A stretch of 64,000 bases of DNA from positions 1 to 64,000 of the forward strand of contig CANIHD010000012.1 in NCBI GenBank assembly GCA_947467345.1. Direction: 5' to 3'. The notes under the pieces are model-generated. The model made no database searches, was not told the DNA's origin, and saw only the letters and a list, made by a program, of their open reading frames with translations. The stretch comes from Alphaproteobacteria bacterium. Lineage in GTDB: Bacteria; Pseudomonadota; Alphaproteobacteria; Micropepsales; Micropepsaceae. The position numbers and the translations under genes are program-made. Of the stretch, positions 56,948 through 64,000 are shown piece after piece. The number at the start of each line of letters is the position of its first letter. The first letter of the stretch is position 1.

Positions 56948-57418
56948 ATGCCGAGCTTCGAAGAAAGGCGAATTCTTCGCTATTCGCCGGAAGCGATGTT
57001 CGCGGTCGTCGCCGACGTCGAGAAATATCCGTCCTTCGTTCCCGGCTGCGTCGCGTTGAAGGTCCGCAAAAGCGAACGCAAGGGCGATGTCGAGACGCTG
57101 CTTGCGGATATGGTTGTTTCCTATAGCGGCTTGCGCGAGCGCTACACGAGCTTTGTCGATGCCGATGCACGCGCCTGCACGGTTACGGCTACCCAAGCCG
57201 AAGGACCATTTGAGAATTTACGGACGCAATGGTCCTTTGCTCCGCATCCCGACGGATGCGAGATACATTTCCAAATCAACTTTGCCTTCCGCAGCAAATT
57301 GCTGTCAGCGGTGGCGGGCAGGGCGTTTGAAAAAATGGCGCACAAAATGACGGACGCATTTGTGGCCCGTGCGCGCGCATTGGAAGAAAAGTCACATCAC
57401 GCGGAGAAGCAGCTCTAA
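56948..57418 (+). CDS. Coenzyme Q-binding protein Coq10/RatA family
   Basis: A 156-residue START-fold protein beginning MPSFEERRILRYSPEAMFAVVADVEKYPSFVPGC, the Coq10/RatA signature, with TQWSFAPHPDGCEIHFQINFAF in the middle. Coq10 members bind ubiquinone and support respiration; RatA names the E. coli homologue reported to affect ribosome association. With ubiG nearby in the genome and lipA just upstream, the quinone role is more likely. It overlaps the convergent pncC end by 27 bases. Confidence 0.9.
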   Translation: MPSFEERRILRYSPEAMFAVVADVEKYPSFVPGCVALKVRKSERKGDVETLLADMVVSYSGLRERYTSFVDADARACTVTATQAEGPFENLRTQWSFAPHPDGCEIHFQINFAFRSKLLSAVAGRAFEKMAHKMTDAFVARARALEEKSHHAEKQL

Positions 57419-57880
57419 AGCAGCCTCAACAGATTTCATCCGCACCTCAGCGCGTGTCATGCCGTCGAAATGATATTCCTGATGCAATACCGGACGGCCT
57501 TTGCGCACGGCAGCGATGTGAACCGTTCCGACCGGTTTTGCCGGCGTTCCACCGCCAGGCCCCGCGATGCCGGTGACGGCGACCGCCAGATCGGTATCGC
57601 TCGCTTCAAGCGCGCCTTGCGCCATCGCGCGCGCCACCTCTTCTGAAACAGCGCCGCGGCGCAGAATCATTTCAACCGGCACGTCGAGAAGATCGGTTTT
57701 CGACATGTTGGAATAGACGATGAATCCGCATCGCATGACATCGGACGAACCGGGAATTTCCGTAAGGCTCGCGGCAACCAATCCGCCGGTGCAGCTTTCC
57801 GCCGTCACTAAGCGCCAGGCATTGTTCCTGGCTTTGTCGAGGACCTCTTCGGCGCGCGCGAGAATATCAGTCGAGAACAT
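57392..57880 (-). CDS. pncC: Nicotinamide-nucleotide amidase (CinA C-terminal domain)
   Basis: A 162-residue stand-alone CinA C-terminal domain protein. The motifs TAESCTGGLVAASLTEIPGSSDV and AVTGIAGPGGGTPAKPVGTV are those of PncC, which deamidates NMN to nicotinate mononucleotide in NAD recycling. The N-terminal molybdopterin-like domain of full CinA is absent, as in many bacteria. It lies three bases after pgpA in the leftward ispDF-pgpA-pncC series, a conserved alphaproteobacterial order. Confidence 0.93.
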   Translation of the reverse strand: MFSTDILARAEEVLDKARNNAWRLVTAESCTGGLVAASLTEIPGSSDVMRCGFIVYSNMSKTDLLDVPVEMILRRGAVSEEVARAMAQGALEASDTDLAVAVTGIAGPGGGTPAKPVGTVHIAAVRKGRPVLHQEYHFDGMTRAEVRMKSVEAALELLLRVM

Positions 57881-57883
57881 GGC

Positions 57884-58354
57884 TCAGATCCAACTCATAT
57901 GAATTGCGCCGGCCAAAATAGCCGCCGATACAAGTCCTGCTGCGATGTCGTCGGCCATGACGCCAATGCCGCCCGGAAGTCGTTCCAGGGCTGAGATCGG
58001 CCATGGTTTCACAATGTCGAAAAAGCGGAACAGCAGGAAGGTGAGGGTCAAAGCAATCGGGTTATTGACGTGCGGCGACAGCAAAAGCGGCAGCAGCGCA
58101 AACCATTGACCTGCCACCTCATCAATCACGCAATCCGATGGGTCCAGCAACCCGACATTTTTACCGTGATGTTCGGCCGCCCAGACGCCAACAGCACTGA
58201 CCGCGAACGTTGCGGCCAAGAAAATCGCGGCGTTGCCAAATACGATAAGCGCCCAACCAATCGGCAGCGCCACCAAAGCAGCCGCGGTTCCCGGCGCCTT
58301 GGGAAAGCTTCCGATTCCAAACGCAGTTGCCAGCAATGATGAAGGGCGCGTCAT
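57884..58354 (-). CDS. pgpA: Phosphatidylglycerophosphatase A
   Basis: A 156-residue membrane phosphatase that makes phosphatidylglycerol. FGIGSFPKAPGTAAAL and DPSDCVIDEVAGQWFALLPLL are the PgpA signatures; four hydrophobic segments follow the family pattern. ATG 58354 starts 13 bases after ispDF ends. It is part of the leftward ispDF-pgpA-pncC group. Confidence 0.93.
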   Translation of the reverse strand: MTRPSSLLATAFGIGSFPKAPGTAAALVALPIGWALIVFGNAAIFLAATFAVSAVGVWAAEHHGKNVGLLDPSDCVIDEVAGQWFALLPLLLSPHVNNPIALTLTFLLFRFFDIVKPWPISALERLPGGIGVMADDIAAGLVSAAILAGAIHMSWI

Positions 58355-58367
58355 GCGCGCGGGCGTG

Positions 58368-59525
58368 TCATAGCGGCATCCGCAACGTGGCGATCGCCTG
58401 CGCTGCAATGCCTTCGCCGCGCCCCGTGAAGCCAAGACCTTCGGTTGTGGTTGCCTTCACGCTCACGCGTTCCAAGCTTAACCCAAGAATTTCCGCGATG
58501 CGCGCGCGCATGGCATCGCGGTGCGGCGAAAGCTTCGGCCTTTCGCATATAACAGTAACATCTACATGGGCGATCACGCCGCCTTTAGCGCGCGCGAGCG
58601 ACGCGGCATGCGCAAGGAAAAGGTCCGAAGGCGCACCGCGCCAGCGCGCATCGGAGGGCGGGAAATGCACGCCGATATCGCCTTCGGCGCCAGCTCCCAG
58701 AATGGCATCCGTCAGCGCATGCAAACCAACATCGGCGTCGGAATGGCCTTCCAGCGACGCGTCGTGCGGGATTTTGACGCCGCAAAGCCAAACATAATCG
58801 CCAGGCGCGAAGCGGTGGACATCGAACCCGGTGCCCGTCCGAGTCTCGAATTGCGCCGACATCATGCGTTCGGCGAGTTTGAAATCGTCCGGCGTGGTGA
58901 GTTTCATGTTCGCTTCGTCGCCCGGAACGGCGCGAAAGGAAAGCCCGGCGCGTTCGCCGAGCGCGATATCGTCGGTAAAATTTTCACCCGCAAATTTTCG
59001 ATGCGCGCGTAGAATCGCGGCGTAGCGAAAGCCTTGTGGTGTCTGTGCGCGCACCAGGCCTTCGCGCGACACGATTTCGAATCCGCCTTCGATGCGGCGG
59101 CGTAGCGTGTCGGCCACCTCTAAAAATGGTGCCGCGCTTTCCGCAGCATCAAGCGCTTCAAGCGTGCGGGCGATGAGGGCGCCGGAAACAAACGGCCGAG
59201 CGGCGTCATGGATAAGCACGCGTTGGGGCGGCTGGGCGACGAGGGCTTCGAGGCCTAGCCGCACCGAGGCCTGACGCGAATCGCCACCGACAATCGGCGG
59301 GGCCAAATTCAGCCGGGCGGTCGCCGATTCATAAAGCGCCCGGTCCTCGGCTCGGATGACCACTCGAATTTCGGAAATCTCAGGCCGGCCGGCAAAGGCT
59401 TCAACCACCCAGCGTAAGACCGTCTTCCCACCAACCACCGCGTATTGCTTGGGCATGGCAGCGCCTTGGCGTGCGGAAGCTCGCTCTCCCCGGCCAGCTG
59501 CAACGATCAAGGCGACGGTGGTCAT
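58368..59525 (-). CDS. ispDF: Bifunctional IspD/IspF isoprenoid enzyme
   Basis: A 385-residue fusion. Residues 1-225 are the IspD cytidylyltransferase ([34 protein letters not shown]), and residues 230-385 the IspF MEcPP synthase ([13 protein letters not shown] with its zinc ligands; [18 protein letters not shown]). It performs two MEP steps that precede and follow IspE. The fusion is normal for alphaproteobacteria. ATG 59525 is preferred over TTG 59534. It is divergent from ntrB; in many relatives dusB lies between them but it is missing here. Confidence 0.96.
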   Translation of the reverse strand: MTTVALIVAAGRGERASARQGAAMPKQYAVVGGKTVLRWVVEAFAGRPEISEIRVVIRAEDRALYESATARLNLAPPIVGGDSRQASVRLGLEALVAQPPQRVLIHDAARPFVSGALIARTLEALDAAESAAPFLEVADTLRRRIEGGFEIVSREGLVRAQTPQGFRYAAILRAHRKFAGENFTDDIALGERAGLSFRAVPGDEANMKLTTPDDFKLAERMMSAQFETRTGTGFDVHRFAPGDYVWLCGVKIPHDASLEGHSDADVGLHALTDAILGAGAEGDIGVHFPPSDARWRGAPSDLFLAHAASLARAKGGVIAHVDVTVICERPKLSPHRDAMRARIAEILGLSLERVSVKATTTEGLGFTGRGEGIAAQAIATLRMPL

Positions 59526-59604
59526 GGCGGGCAAACTAATGTGCTTTCACAAATGGCGAAATCACGGCAAAAAGCCTGGGCTGTTGCTGCGTCGCAATAT
59601 TCTC

Positions 59605-59632
59605 TTGCGGACCCGGCCCTTGCCTATATAGT
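59605..59632 (+). promoter_or_regulatory. Candidate sigma-70 promoter of ntrB
   Basis: TTGCGG (59605-59610), a 16-base spacer and TATAGT (59627-59632) face ntrB, 42 bases before its start. The boxes match consensus fairly well, but a promoter is inferred from sequence only. Confidence 0.4.
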
Positions 59633-59648
59633 ACGCAGAGTAACAAAA

Positions 59649-59665
59649 TGCCTATCAAATAGGCA
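59649..59665 (+). promoter_or_regulatory. Palindrome TGCCTAT-CAA-ATAGGCA before ntrB
   Basis: A perfect 7-bp inverted repeat with a 3-base centre, just downstream of the candidate promoter and touching the AGGTGG ribosome site of ntrB (59665-59670). The half-site TGCCTAT also occurs at 59621-59627 inside the promoter. It may be an operator or a hairpin limiting ntrB translation. Confidence 0.45.
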
Positions 59666-59674
59666 GGTGGGAAC

Positions 59675-60817
59675 TTGGCGGCGTCGGACAGACAGATATC
59701 AGATACCGGGTTGGGGCAAGGCAAGGCCGCAACTATTACCAATAGCTTGCCCATGCCCATCACCATGATCGGCCCGCGCGGTGAAATTCTCTACGTCAAC
59801 GCCGCCGCCGAACAGTTCTTCGCCATGGGCGCCGGACATTTGCTCCGGCAGAAATTCGCCGATGTCCTGCCGTTCGGCAGCCCGCTGCTGCAGCTCGTAC
59901 AACAGGTGCGCGAACGCGGCGCTTCCATTGCCGAACGCAATGTCGATCTTTCGACCCCTAAGCTTGGCGAACGCTTGGCCGACGTGACGCTGACGCCGGC
60001 CCCGGATCCGGACGGCGCGGTCATTGTATTGCTTCAAGAGCGCACGCTCGCCCAGCGCATCGACCGCCAATTGCTCTATCGCGGCGCCGCGCGCTCGATG
60101 AGCGGCATGGGCGCGGTCATGGCGCATGAAATTAAGAACCCGCTCGCCGGCATTCGCGGCGCGGCACAGCTGCTGGAAGAATCCGTCTCGGTGGGCGACC
60201 GCGAATTGGCGCGGCTGATCTGCAATGAAGCCGACCGCATTCGCGCGTTGATCGACCGCATGGAAGCCTTCGGCGATCCGGTGGTGCTGACGCGCACCTC
60301 GGTGAATATTCACGAGGTTCTCGATCGCGTGCATCAGGTTGCGGCGACAAGCTTTGCCCGGCGTCAACGTCTGATCGAAAATTTCGACCCTTCGCTGCCG
60401 CCGGTGCTGGGTGACCGCGATCATTTGATTCAAGCGTTCATGAATATTGTGCGCAACGCCGCTGACGCCGCGCCAAGCGAAGGCGGCGAGATTGTTCTCA
60501 CCACCGCCTATCGTCCAGGCGTGCGCGTCTCGACGCCGGTTTCGCGTTCAGGGCCGCACCTCTCTTTGCCGCTGGAAGTCACTGTTCGCGATAACGGACC
60601 TGGAATTCCCGCAGACCTTCTGCCGCATATTTTCGATCCGTTCGTGACCACCAAAACCAACGGGGCCGGGCTGGGCCTCGCGCTGGTCGCAAAGATCATC
60701 GGCGACCACGGGGGCGTCATTGAATGCGAGTCGCAGCCACGGCGCACGATATTCCGCATCCTTTTGCCGGTCGCCGCTAACGCCCCAATAGTTGAGGAAG
60801 ATCATTCACATGCCTGA
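59675..60817 (+). CDS. ntrB: Nitrogen regulation sensor kinase NtrB
   Basis: A 380-residue soluble histidine kinase that controls NtrC according to nitrogen status through PII. A PAS domain covers about 20-125, the phospho-acceptor is H151 ([21 protein letters not shown] split across 149-169), and the ATPase motifs N (IVRNAADAA), G1 (DNGPGI) and G2 (GAGLGLAL) are intact. The start is TTG 59675 with AGGTGG upstream. It overlaps ntrC by eight bases. dusB, commonly just upstream, is absent. Confidence 0.95.
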   Translation: MAASDRQISDTGLGQGKAATITNSLPMPITMIGPRGEILYVNAAAEQFFAMGAGHLLRQKFADVLPFGSPLLQLVQQVRERGASIAERNVDLSTPKLGERLADVTLTPAPDPDGAVIVLLQERTLAQRIDRQLLYRGAARSMSGMGAVMAHEIKNPLAGIRGAAQLLEESVSVGDRELARLICNEADRIRALIDRMEAFGDPVVLTRTSVNIHEVLDRVHQVAATSFARRQRLIENFDPSLPPVLGDRDHLIQAFMNIVRNAADAAPSEGGEIVLTTAYRPGVRVSTPVSRSGPHLSLPLEVTVRDNGPGIPADLLPHIFDPFVTTKTNGAGLGLALVAKIIGDHGGVIECESQPRRTIFRILLPVAANAPIVEEDHSHA

Positions 60818-62255
60818 CGGCACAATTCTTATTGCCGATGACGATGCCGCCATTCGCACCGTTCTCAATCAGGCGCTGGGGCGCGCCGGTTATGATGTTC
60901 GGACGACTGCAAACGCTGCCGGCCTATGGCGCTGGATAGCGCAAGGCGAGGGCAATCTCGTTATCACCGACGTCATTCTGCCCGACGAAAACGCATTCGA
61001 TCTGCTGCCGCGGATAAAGCGTCTCAGGCCCGATCTTCCCGTCGTGGTGATGAGCGCGCAGAACAATATTCTGACCGCCATCACGGCTGCCGAACGCGGC
61101 GCCTATGAATATCTGCCCAAGCCGTTCGACCTGAAAGATCTCACGGCCATCGTTCAACGCGCATTAGTCAAAGGGCAAAAGCGACCGCCCACGACCGATG
61201 CCGATACAAGTGACGATCGCCTGCCGCTGATCGGCCGCTCGCCGGCCATGCAGGAAATCTACCGGGTCATTGCGCGCCTCACGCAGGCCGATTTGACCGT
61301 GATGATCTCGGGCGAATCCGGTACCGGCAAAGAACTTGTTGCACGCGCGCTTCATGATTACGGCAAGCGTCGCAATGGCAGTTTCGTTGCCGTCAACATG
61401 GCGGCCATTCCCAAAGATCTTATCGAAAGCGAATTGTTCGGCCATGAGCGCGGTGCCTTCACGGGCGCCACAGGCCGCGGCGTTGGGCGTTTCGAGCAGG
61501 CCGAGGGCGGCACGCTGTTTCTCGATGAAATCGGCGACATGCCCCTGGAAGCGCAGACGCGTTTGCTGCGGGTGTTGCAACAGGGCGAGTACACGACGGT
61601 CGGCGGACGCGTGCCGATCAAGACCGACGTACGGATCATCGCCGCTACCAATCGCGTTTTGCGGCAATTGGTGCAGCAAGGCCTTTTCCGCGAAGATCTT
61701 TTCTACCGCTTAAATGTCGTGCCTTTGCGCTTGCCACCTTTGCGCGAGCGCATTGAAGACGTTCCGGACCTCATGCGCCATTTTCTGCGCAAAGCAGAAT
61801 CGGAGGGTCTACCGGCGAAGCGTTTTGAATCCGGAGCGACGGACCGGCTCAAGGGTTACACTTGGCCGGGCAACGTGCGCGAACTTGAAAACCTCGCTCG
61901 GCGTTTGGTTGTGCTCAATCCCGACGAGACGATCGCGGAAGCAGCCGTAGTCGCGGAACTCGCCGATCATGGACGTGCGGCGCCCATCGCACGCGATGAA
62001 GAGATGAGCCTCGCCCAAATGGTGGAACAGCATTTGGCGAGTCACTTCGCCGAATTCGGGAAGGCTTTGCCGCCGTCCGGGCTCTATGACCGGGTCTTGC
62101 GGGAAGTCGAAGGGCCCTTGATTGCAATCTCGCTGGCGGCGGCGCGCGGTAACCAAATCCGCGCGGCGCAGCTTCTTGGCCTTAACCGCAATACACTCCG
62201 GAAGAAAATCCGGGAGCTGGGCGTCGAGGTCATAAGGGGCTTACGTAGCGAATAG
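60810..62255 (+). CDS. ntrC: Nitrogen regulation response regulator NtrC
   Basis: A 481-residue sigma-54 activator. The receiver has D10-D11 and phospho-acceptor D54 ([10 protein letters not shown]). The AAA+ domain has Walker A GESGTGKE, the sigma-54 contact loop GAFTGA and Walker [10 protein letters not shown]. The C-terminal Fis-like helix-turn-helix ends [27 protein letters not shown] nine bases upstream supports ATG 60810, within the end of ntrB. It should activate genes for nitrogen assimilation. Confidence 0.97.
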   Translation: MPDGTILIADDDAAIRTVLNQALGRAGYDVRTTANAAGLWRWIAQGEGNLVITDVILPDENAFDLLPRIKRLRPDLPVVVMSAQNNILTAITAAERGAYEYLPKPFDLKDLTAIVQRALVKGQKRPPTTDADTSDDRLPLIGRSPAMQEIYRVIARLTQADLTVMISGESGTGKELVARALHDYGKRRNGSFVAVNMAAIPKDLIESELFGHERGAFTGATGRGVGRFEQAEGGTLFLDEIGDMPLEAQTRLLRVLQQGEYTTVGGRVPIKTDVRIIAATNRVLRQLVQQGLFREDLFYRLNVVPLRLPPLRERIEDVPDLMRHFLRKAESEGLPAKRFESGATDRLKGYTWPGNVRELENLARRLVVLNPDETIAEAAVVAELADHGRAAPIARDEEMSLAQMVEQHLASHFAEFGKALPPSGLYDRVLREVEGPLIAISLAAARGNQIRAAQLLGLNRNTLRKKIRELGVEVIRGLRSE

Positions 62256-62307
62256 GGCCCAGCGATAGGGCGGAACAAAAGTCACAAGCTTGTCCGCCCG
62301 TTCGTAC

Positions 62308-62345
62308 TGCAACATAATTGCAACATGCGGTGACTTTGCTACAGT
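62308..62345 (+). promoter_or_regulatory. Candidate ntrY promoter with NtrX-like site
   Basis: TGCAACAT occurs at 62308-62315 and again at 62319-62326, an exact direct repeat with an 11-bp period. Across the pair, CAA-N5-TTG (62310-62320) forms a dyad. The second copy overlaps a -35-like TTGCAA (62318-62323), which is 16 bases from TACAGT (62340-62345). From memory, Brucella NtrX binds CAA-N3-5-TTG and controls its own operon; this site would fit the same loop. Confidence 0.5.
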
Positions 62346-62393
62346 CCCGAAACGGCGCAGGGAACATTCCCAGCCAAAACCTAATGGGCCCGC

Positions 62394-64000
62394 ATGGCGA
62401 ATGTCTCGGCGCTGCGTACGCGTCAATCCGAAGGTCCGCTCGGATTTCTACGCGCCGTTTCTAGGCCGTCCCTGATTGCCGTCTTCGTGGCGGTCGCCGC
62501 CATTATTTCCGGCGGGGTGACCTACGCGCACCTCACGGGGATGATGCCCTATGAGCCGACGCCGCAAGTTCTGGTCATCCTCCTTCTCGTCAATCTAACC
62601 CTCGTCCTCACGCTGGCGGCCCTGATCTTGTGGCGGCTGGTGGGGCTTTGGGCCGAACGACGCTCCGGCGCAGCGGGCGCCCGGCTGCATCTTCGGTTGG
62701 TGGCGCAATTCTCCATCATCGCCGTTGTTCCCGCCGTTTTGGTCGCGGTGTTTGCAGGACTTTCGCTGAACCTCGGCGTTGAAGCATGGTTCTCGGAGCG
62801 GGTGCGCGCGGCGCTCGACAATTCGGTGAGTGTCGCCAATGCCTATGTCGAGGAGCACAAACAGGTCATTCGCAGCGATGCGCTGGCGATGGCCTTCGAC
62901 TTAAACCGCGCCGGACCTCTCATTCAGAACGATCAGAAGCGCATCGTCGATCTTTTGCGGACGGAAGCGCAGATTCGCGCGCTTCCAGCCGTCTATCTCA
63001 TCGATTCCACGGGGCGTGTTCTGGCCAGTGCGCGTCTGGAAGAAATGCCGGAACAACCGCCGCCTGCGATGTCGCAGATTGAAGAGGCGAGAAACGGCCA
63101 GCTTCTGGTGATGGAGCCGAACGAAAACATTGTGTCGGCGCTGGTCAAGCTGGACGCTTTTGTTGATGCGTTTCTGTTCGTCGCGCGCAACGTCGACCCG
63201 CGCGTTGTGGATCACCAGCAGCGTACCGTGGCCGCCGTTACTGAGTATCAGCGCCTCAATCAGAACCGTTCCGAGATCCAGCTCACCTTTGTCGGGCTTT
63301 ACGTGCTCGTGGCCATGTTGCTGCTTCTCGCGGCGGTGTGGCTGGCGCTGTGGGCCGCCAATCGCATCGTTACGCCGATCGGGCGGCTTGCCTGGGCGGC
63401 CGAGCGCGTATCCGAAGGCGACCTTCGCGTGCGCGTGGAAGTTGACCGCGACGAAGACGAAATCAGTTCCTTGGGCCGCGCCTTCAACCGCATGACCTCG
63501 CAGATCGAAGGCCAGCGCAATCAGCTGGTCGATGCCAATACGCAAATCGATTCCCGGCGCCGCTTTACCGAGGCGATGCTGGCCGGCGTTTCCGCCGGCG
63601 TTCTCGGCGTGGACGGCGAGGGGCACATCACGCTCATCAACCGCGCCGCCTCCCGCATGCTCAAATTGAACGCGAATGACATGGAAGGGCGGCACTACGC
63701 CCAGATCGTGCCGGAACTGGCCGGGCTTATTCGCCGCGCCATGACGGAGACAGTCGGGCGGGCGGCCGGACAGGTCGATCTCAAACGCGAAAACAAGCTC
63801 CGGCATTTGAACGTGCAGGTGTCGCGCGAAGCCGGTGACAATAGCCACGGCATGGTTGTCACCTTCGATGACATCACCGATCTCGTTTCAGCGCAGCGCA
63901 CCGCCGCGTGGGCGGAAGTGGCGCGGCGCATCGCGCATGAGATCAAGAACCCGCTGACGCCGATCCAGCTTTCAGCCGAGCGGCTTAAGCGCAAATATTC
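62394..64000 (+). CDS. ntrY: Nitrogen regulation sensor kinase NtrY, partial
   Basis: The first 535 residues of a membrane histidine kinase, cut by the window edge. Transmembrane helices lie near 26-46, 60-85 and 100-125, followed by an extracytoplasmic sensor region (about 126-295), another helix (about 300-320), a HAMP domain (IVTPIGRLAWAAERVSEGDL) and a PAS domain. The sequence ends within the phospho-acceptor region [19 protein letters not shown]. NtrY partners NtrX, expected just downstream. It follows ntrC by about 140 bases that carry a likely own promoter. Confidence 0.95.
   Translation, partial: MANVSALRTRQSEGPLGFLRAVSRPSLIAVFVAVAAIISGGVTYAHLTGMMPYEPTPQVLVILLLVNLTLVLTLAALILWRLVGLWAERRSGAAGARLHLRLVAQFSIIAVVPAVLVAVFAGLSLNLGVEAWFSERVRAALDNSVSVANAYVEEHKQVIRSDALAMAFDLNRAGPLIQNDQKRIVDLLRTEAQIRALPAVYLIDSTGRVLASARLEEMPEQPPPAMSQIEEARNGQLLVMEPNENIVSALVKLDAFVDAFLFVARNVDPRVVDHQQRTVAAVTEYQRLNQNRSEIQLTFVGLYVLVAMLLLLAAVWLALWAANRIVTPIGRLAWAAERVSEGDLRVRVEVDRDEDEISSLGRAFNRMTSQIEGQRNQLVDANTQIDSRRRFTEAMLAGVSAGVLGVDGEGHITLINRAASRMLKLNANDMEGRHYAQIVPELAGLIRRAMTETVGRAAGQVDLKRENKLRHLNVQVSREAGDNSHGMVVTFDDITDLVSAQRTAAWAEVARRIAHEIKNPLTPIQLSAERLKRKY

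Overview
The window is a 64 kb stretch of ordinary chromosome from an alphaproteobacterium, moderately GC-rich and densely coded on both strands. I could not name the genus. The class call rests on gene content and order: cobS-cobT next to a J-domain protein, bolA and rpmB; ubiG, lysC, ptsP, prfA, prmC, a DUF4167 gene and clpB in one region; a fused ispDF; and ntrB-ntrC-ntrY at the right edge. A Rhizobiales-like or Micropepsales-like member would fit, but that is inference. I saw no rRNA, tRNA, CRISPR array, insertion sequence or prophage.

Layout. 1-5.1 kb (leftward): the start of an Ala/Lys/Pro-rich protein (possibly a CarD N-terminus) with a 141-bp tandem repeat; ferredoxin fdxA; an S4 RNA-binding gene broken by a TAG codon; a SUV3-like helicase; a DUF3108 protein. 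5.2-12.2 kb: rpmB with a remarkably structured leader, a phytase-like esterase, cobT, cobS, a J-domain protein, bolA, aroB and aroK. 12.3-20.6 kb: a small membrane protein, an unknown exported protein, xerD, accA, secA, argJ and mutT. 20.7-31.9 kb: two small secreted proteins, ispG, a RodZ-like protein, ptsP, lysC, ubiG, a DUF1178 gene, a nitrilase-family gene, grxC, comF and a methyltransferase. 32-45.6 kb: prfA-prmC, DUF4167, clpB, an M23 peptidase, a PepSY membrane protein with a gamma-glutamyltransferase, a CDP-alcohol phosphatidyltransferase-like gene, thiO, a HIT protein and a lytic transglycosylase gene broken by a TAA codon. 45.7-55.9 kb: an Hpt/response-regulator pair, nadK, moaA, a DUF2336 gene broken by a TAA codon, an orphan molybdenum hydroxylase large subunit, an acyl-CoA synthetase, an ExbD-like secreted protein and a TPR protein. 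56-64 kb: lipA, coq10, pncC, pgpA, ispDF, then ntrB, ntrC and a partial ntrY.

Most genes are core housekeeping: shikimate, fatty acid and lipoate, lysine and arginine, isoprenoid and ubiquinone, cobalamin and molybdopterin biosynthesis, Sec export, translation termination and proteostasis. The nitrogen-control theme recurs in ptsP (EI-Ntr), ntrB, ntrC and ntrY.

The observations I would follow first are: (1) three otherwise intact genes, each interrupted by one in-frame TAA or TAG, although TAA and TAG end many neighbouring genes normally; (2) two mutually exclusive perfect or near-perfect 10-bp pairings plus two more hairpins in the 100 nt before rpmB; (3) a CAA-N5-TTG site inside an 11-bp-period direct repeat overlapping a promoter before ntrY; (4) a CDP-alcohol phosphatidyltransferase homologue lacking the last motif aspartate. 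I did not find a clear new defence or mobile system.
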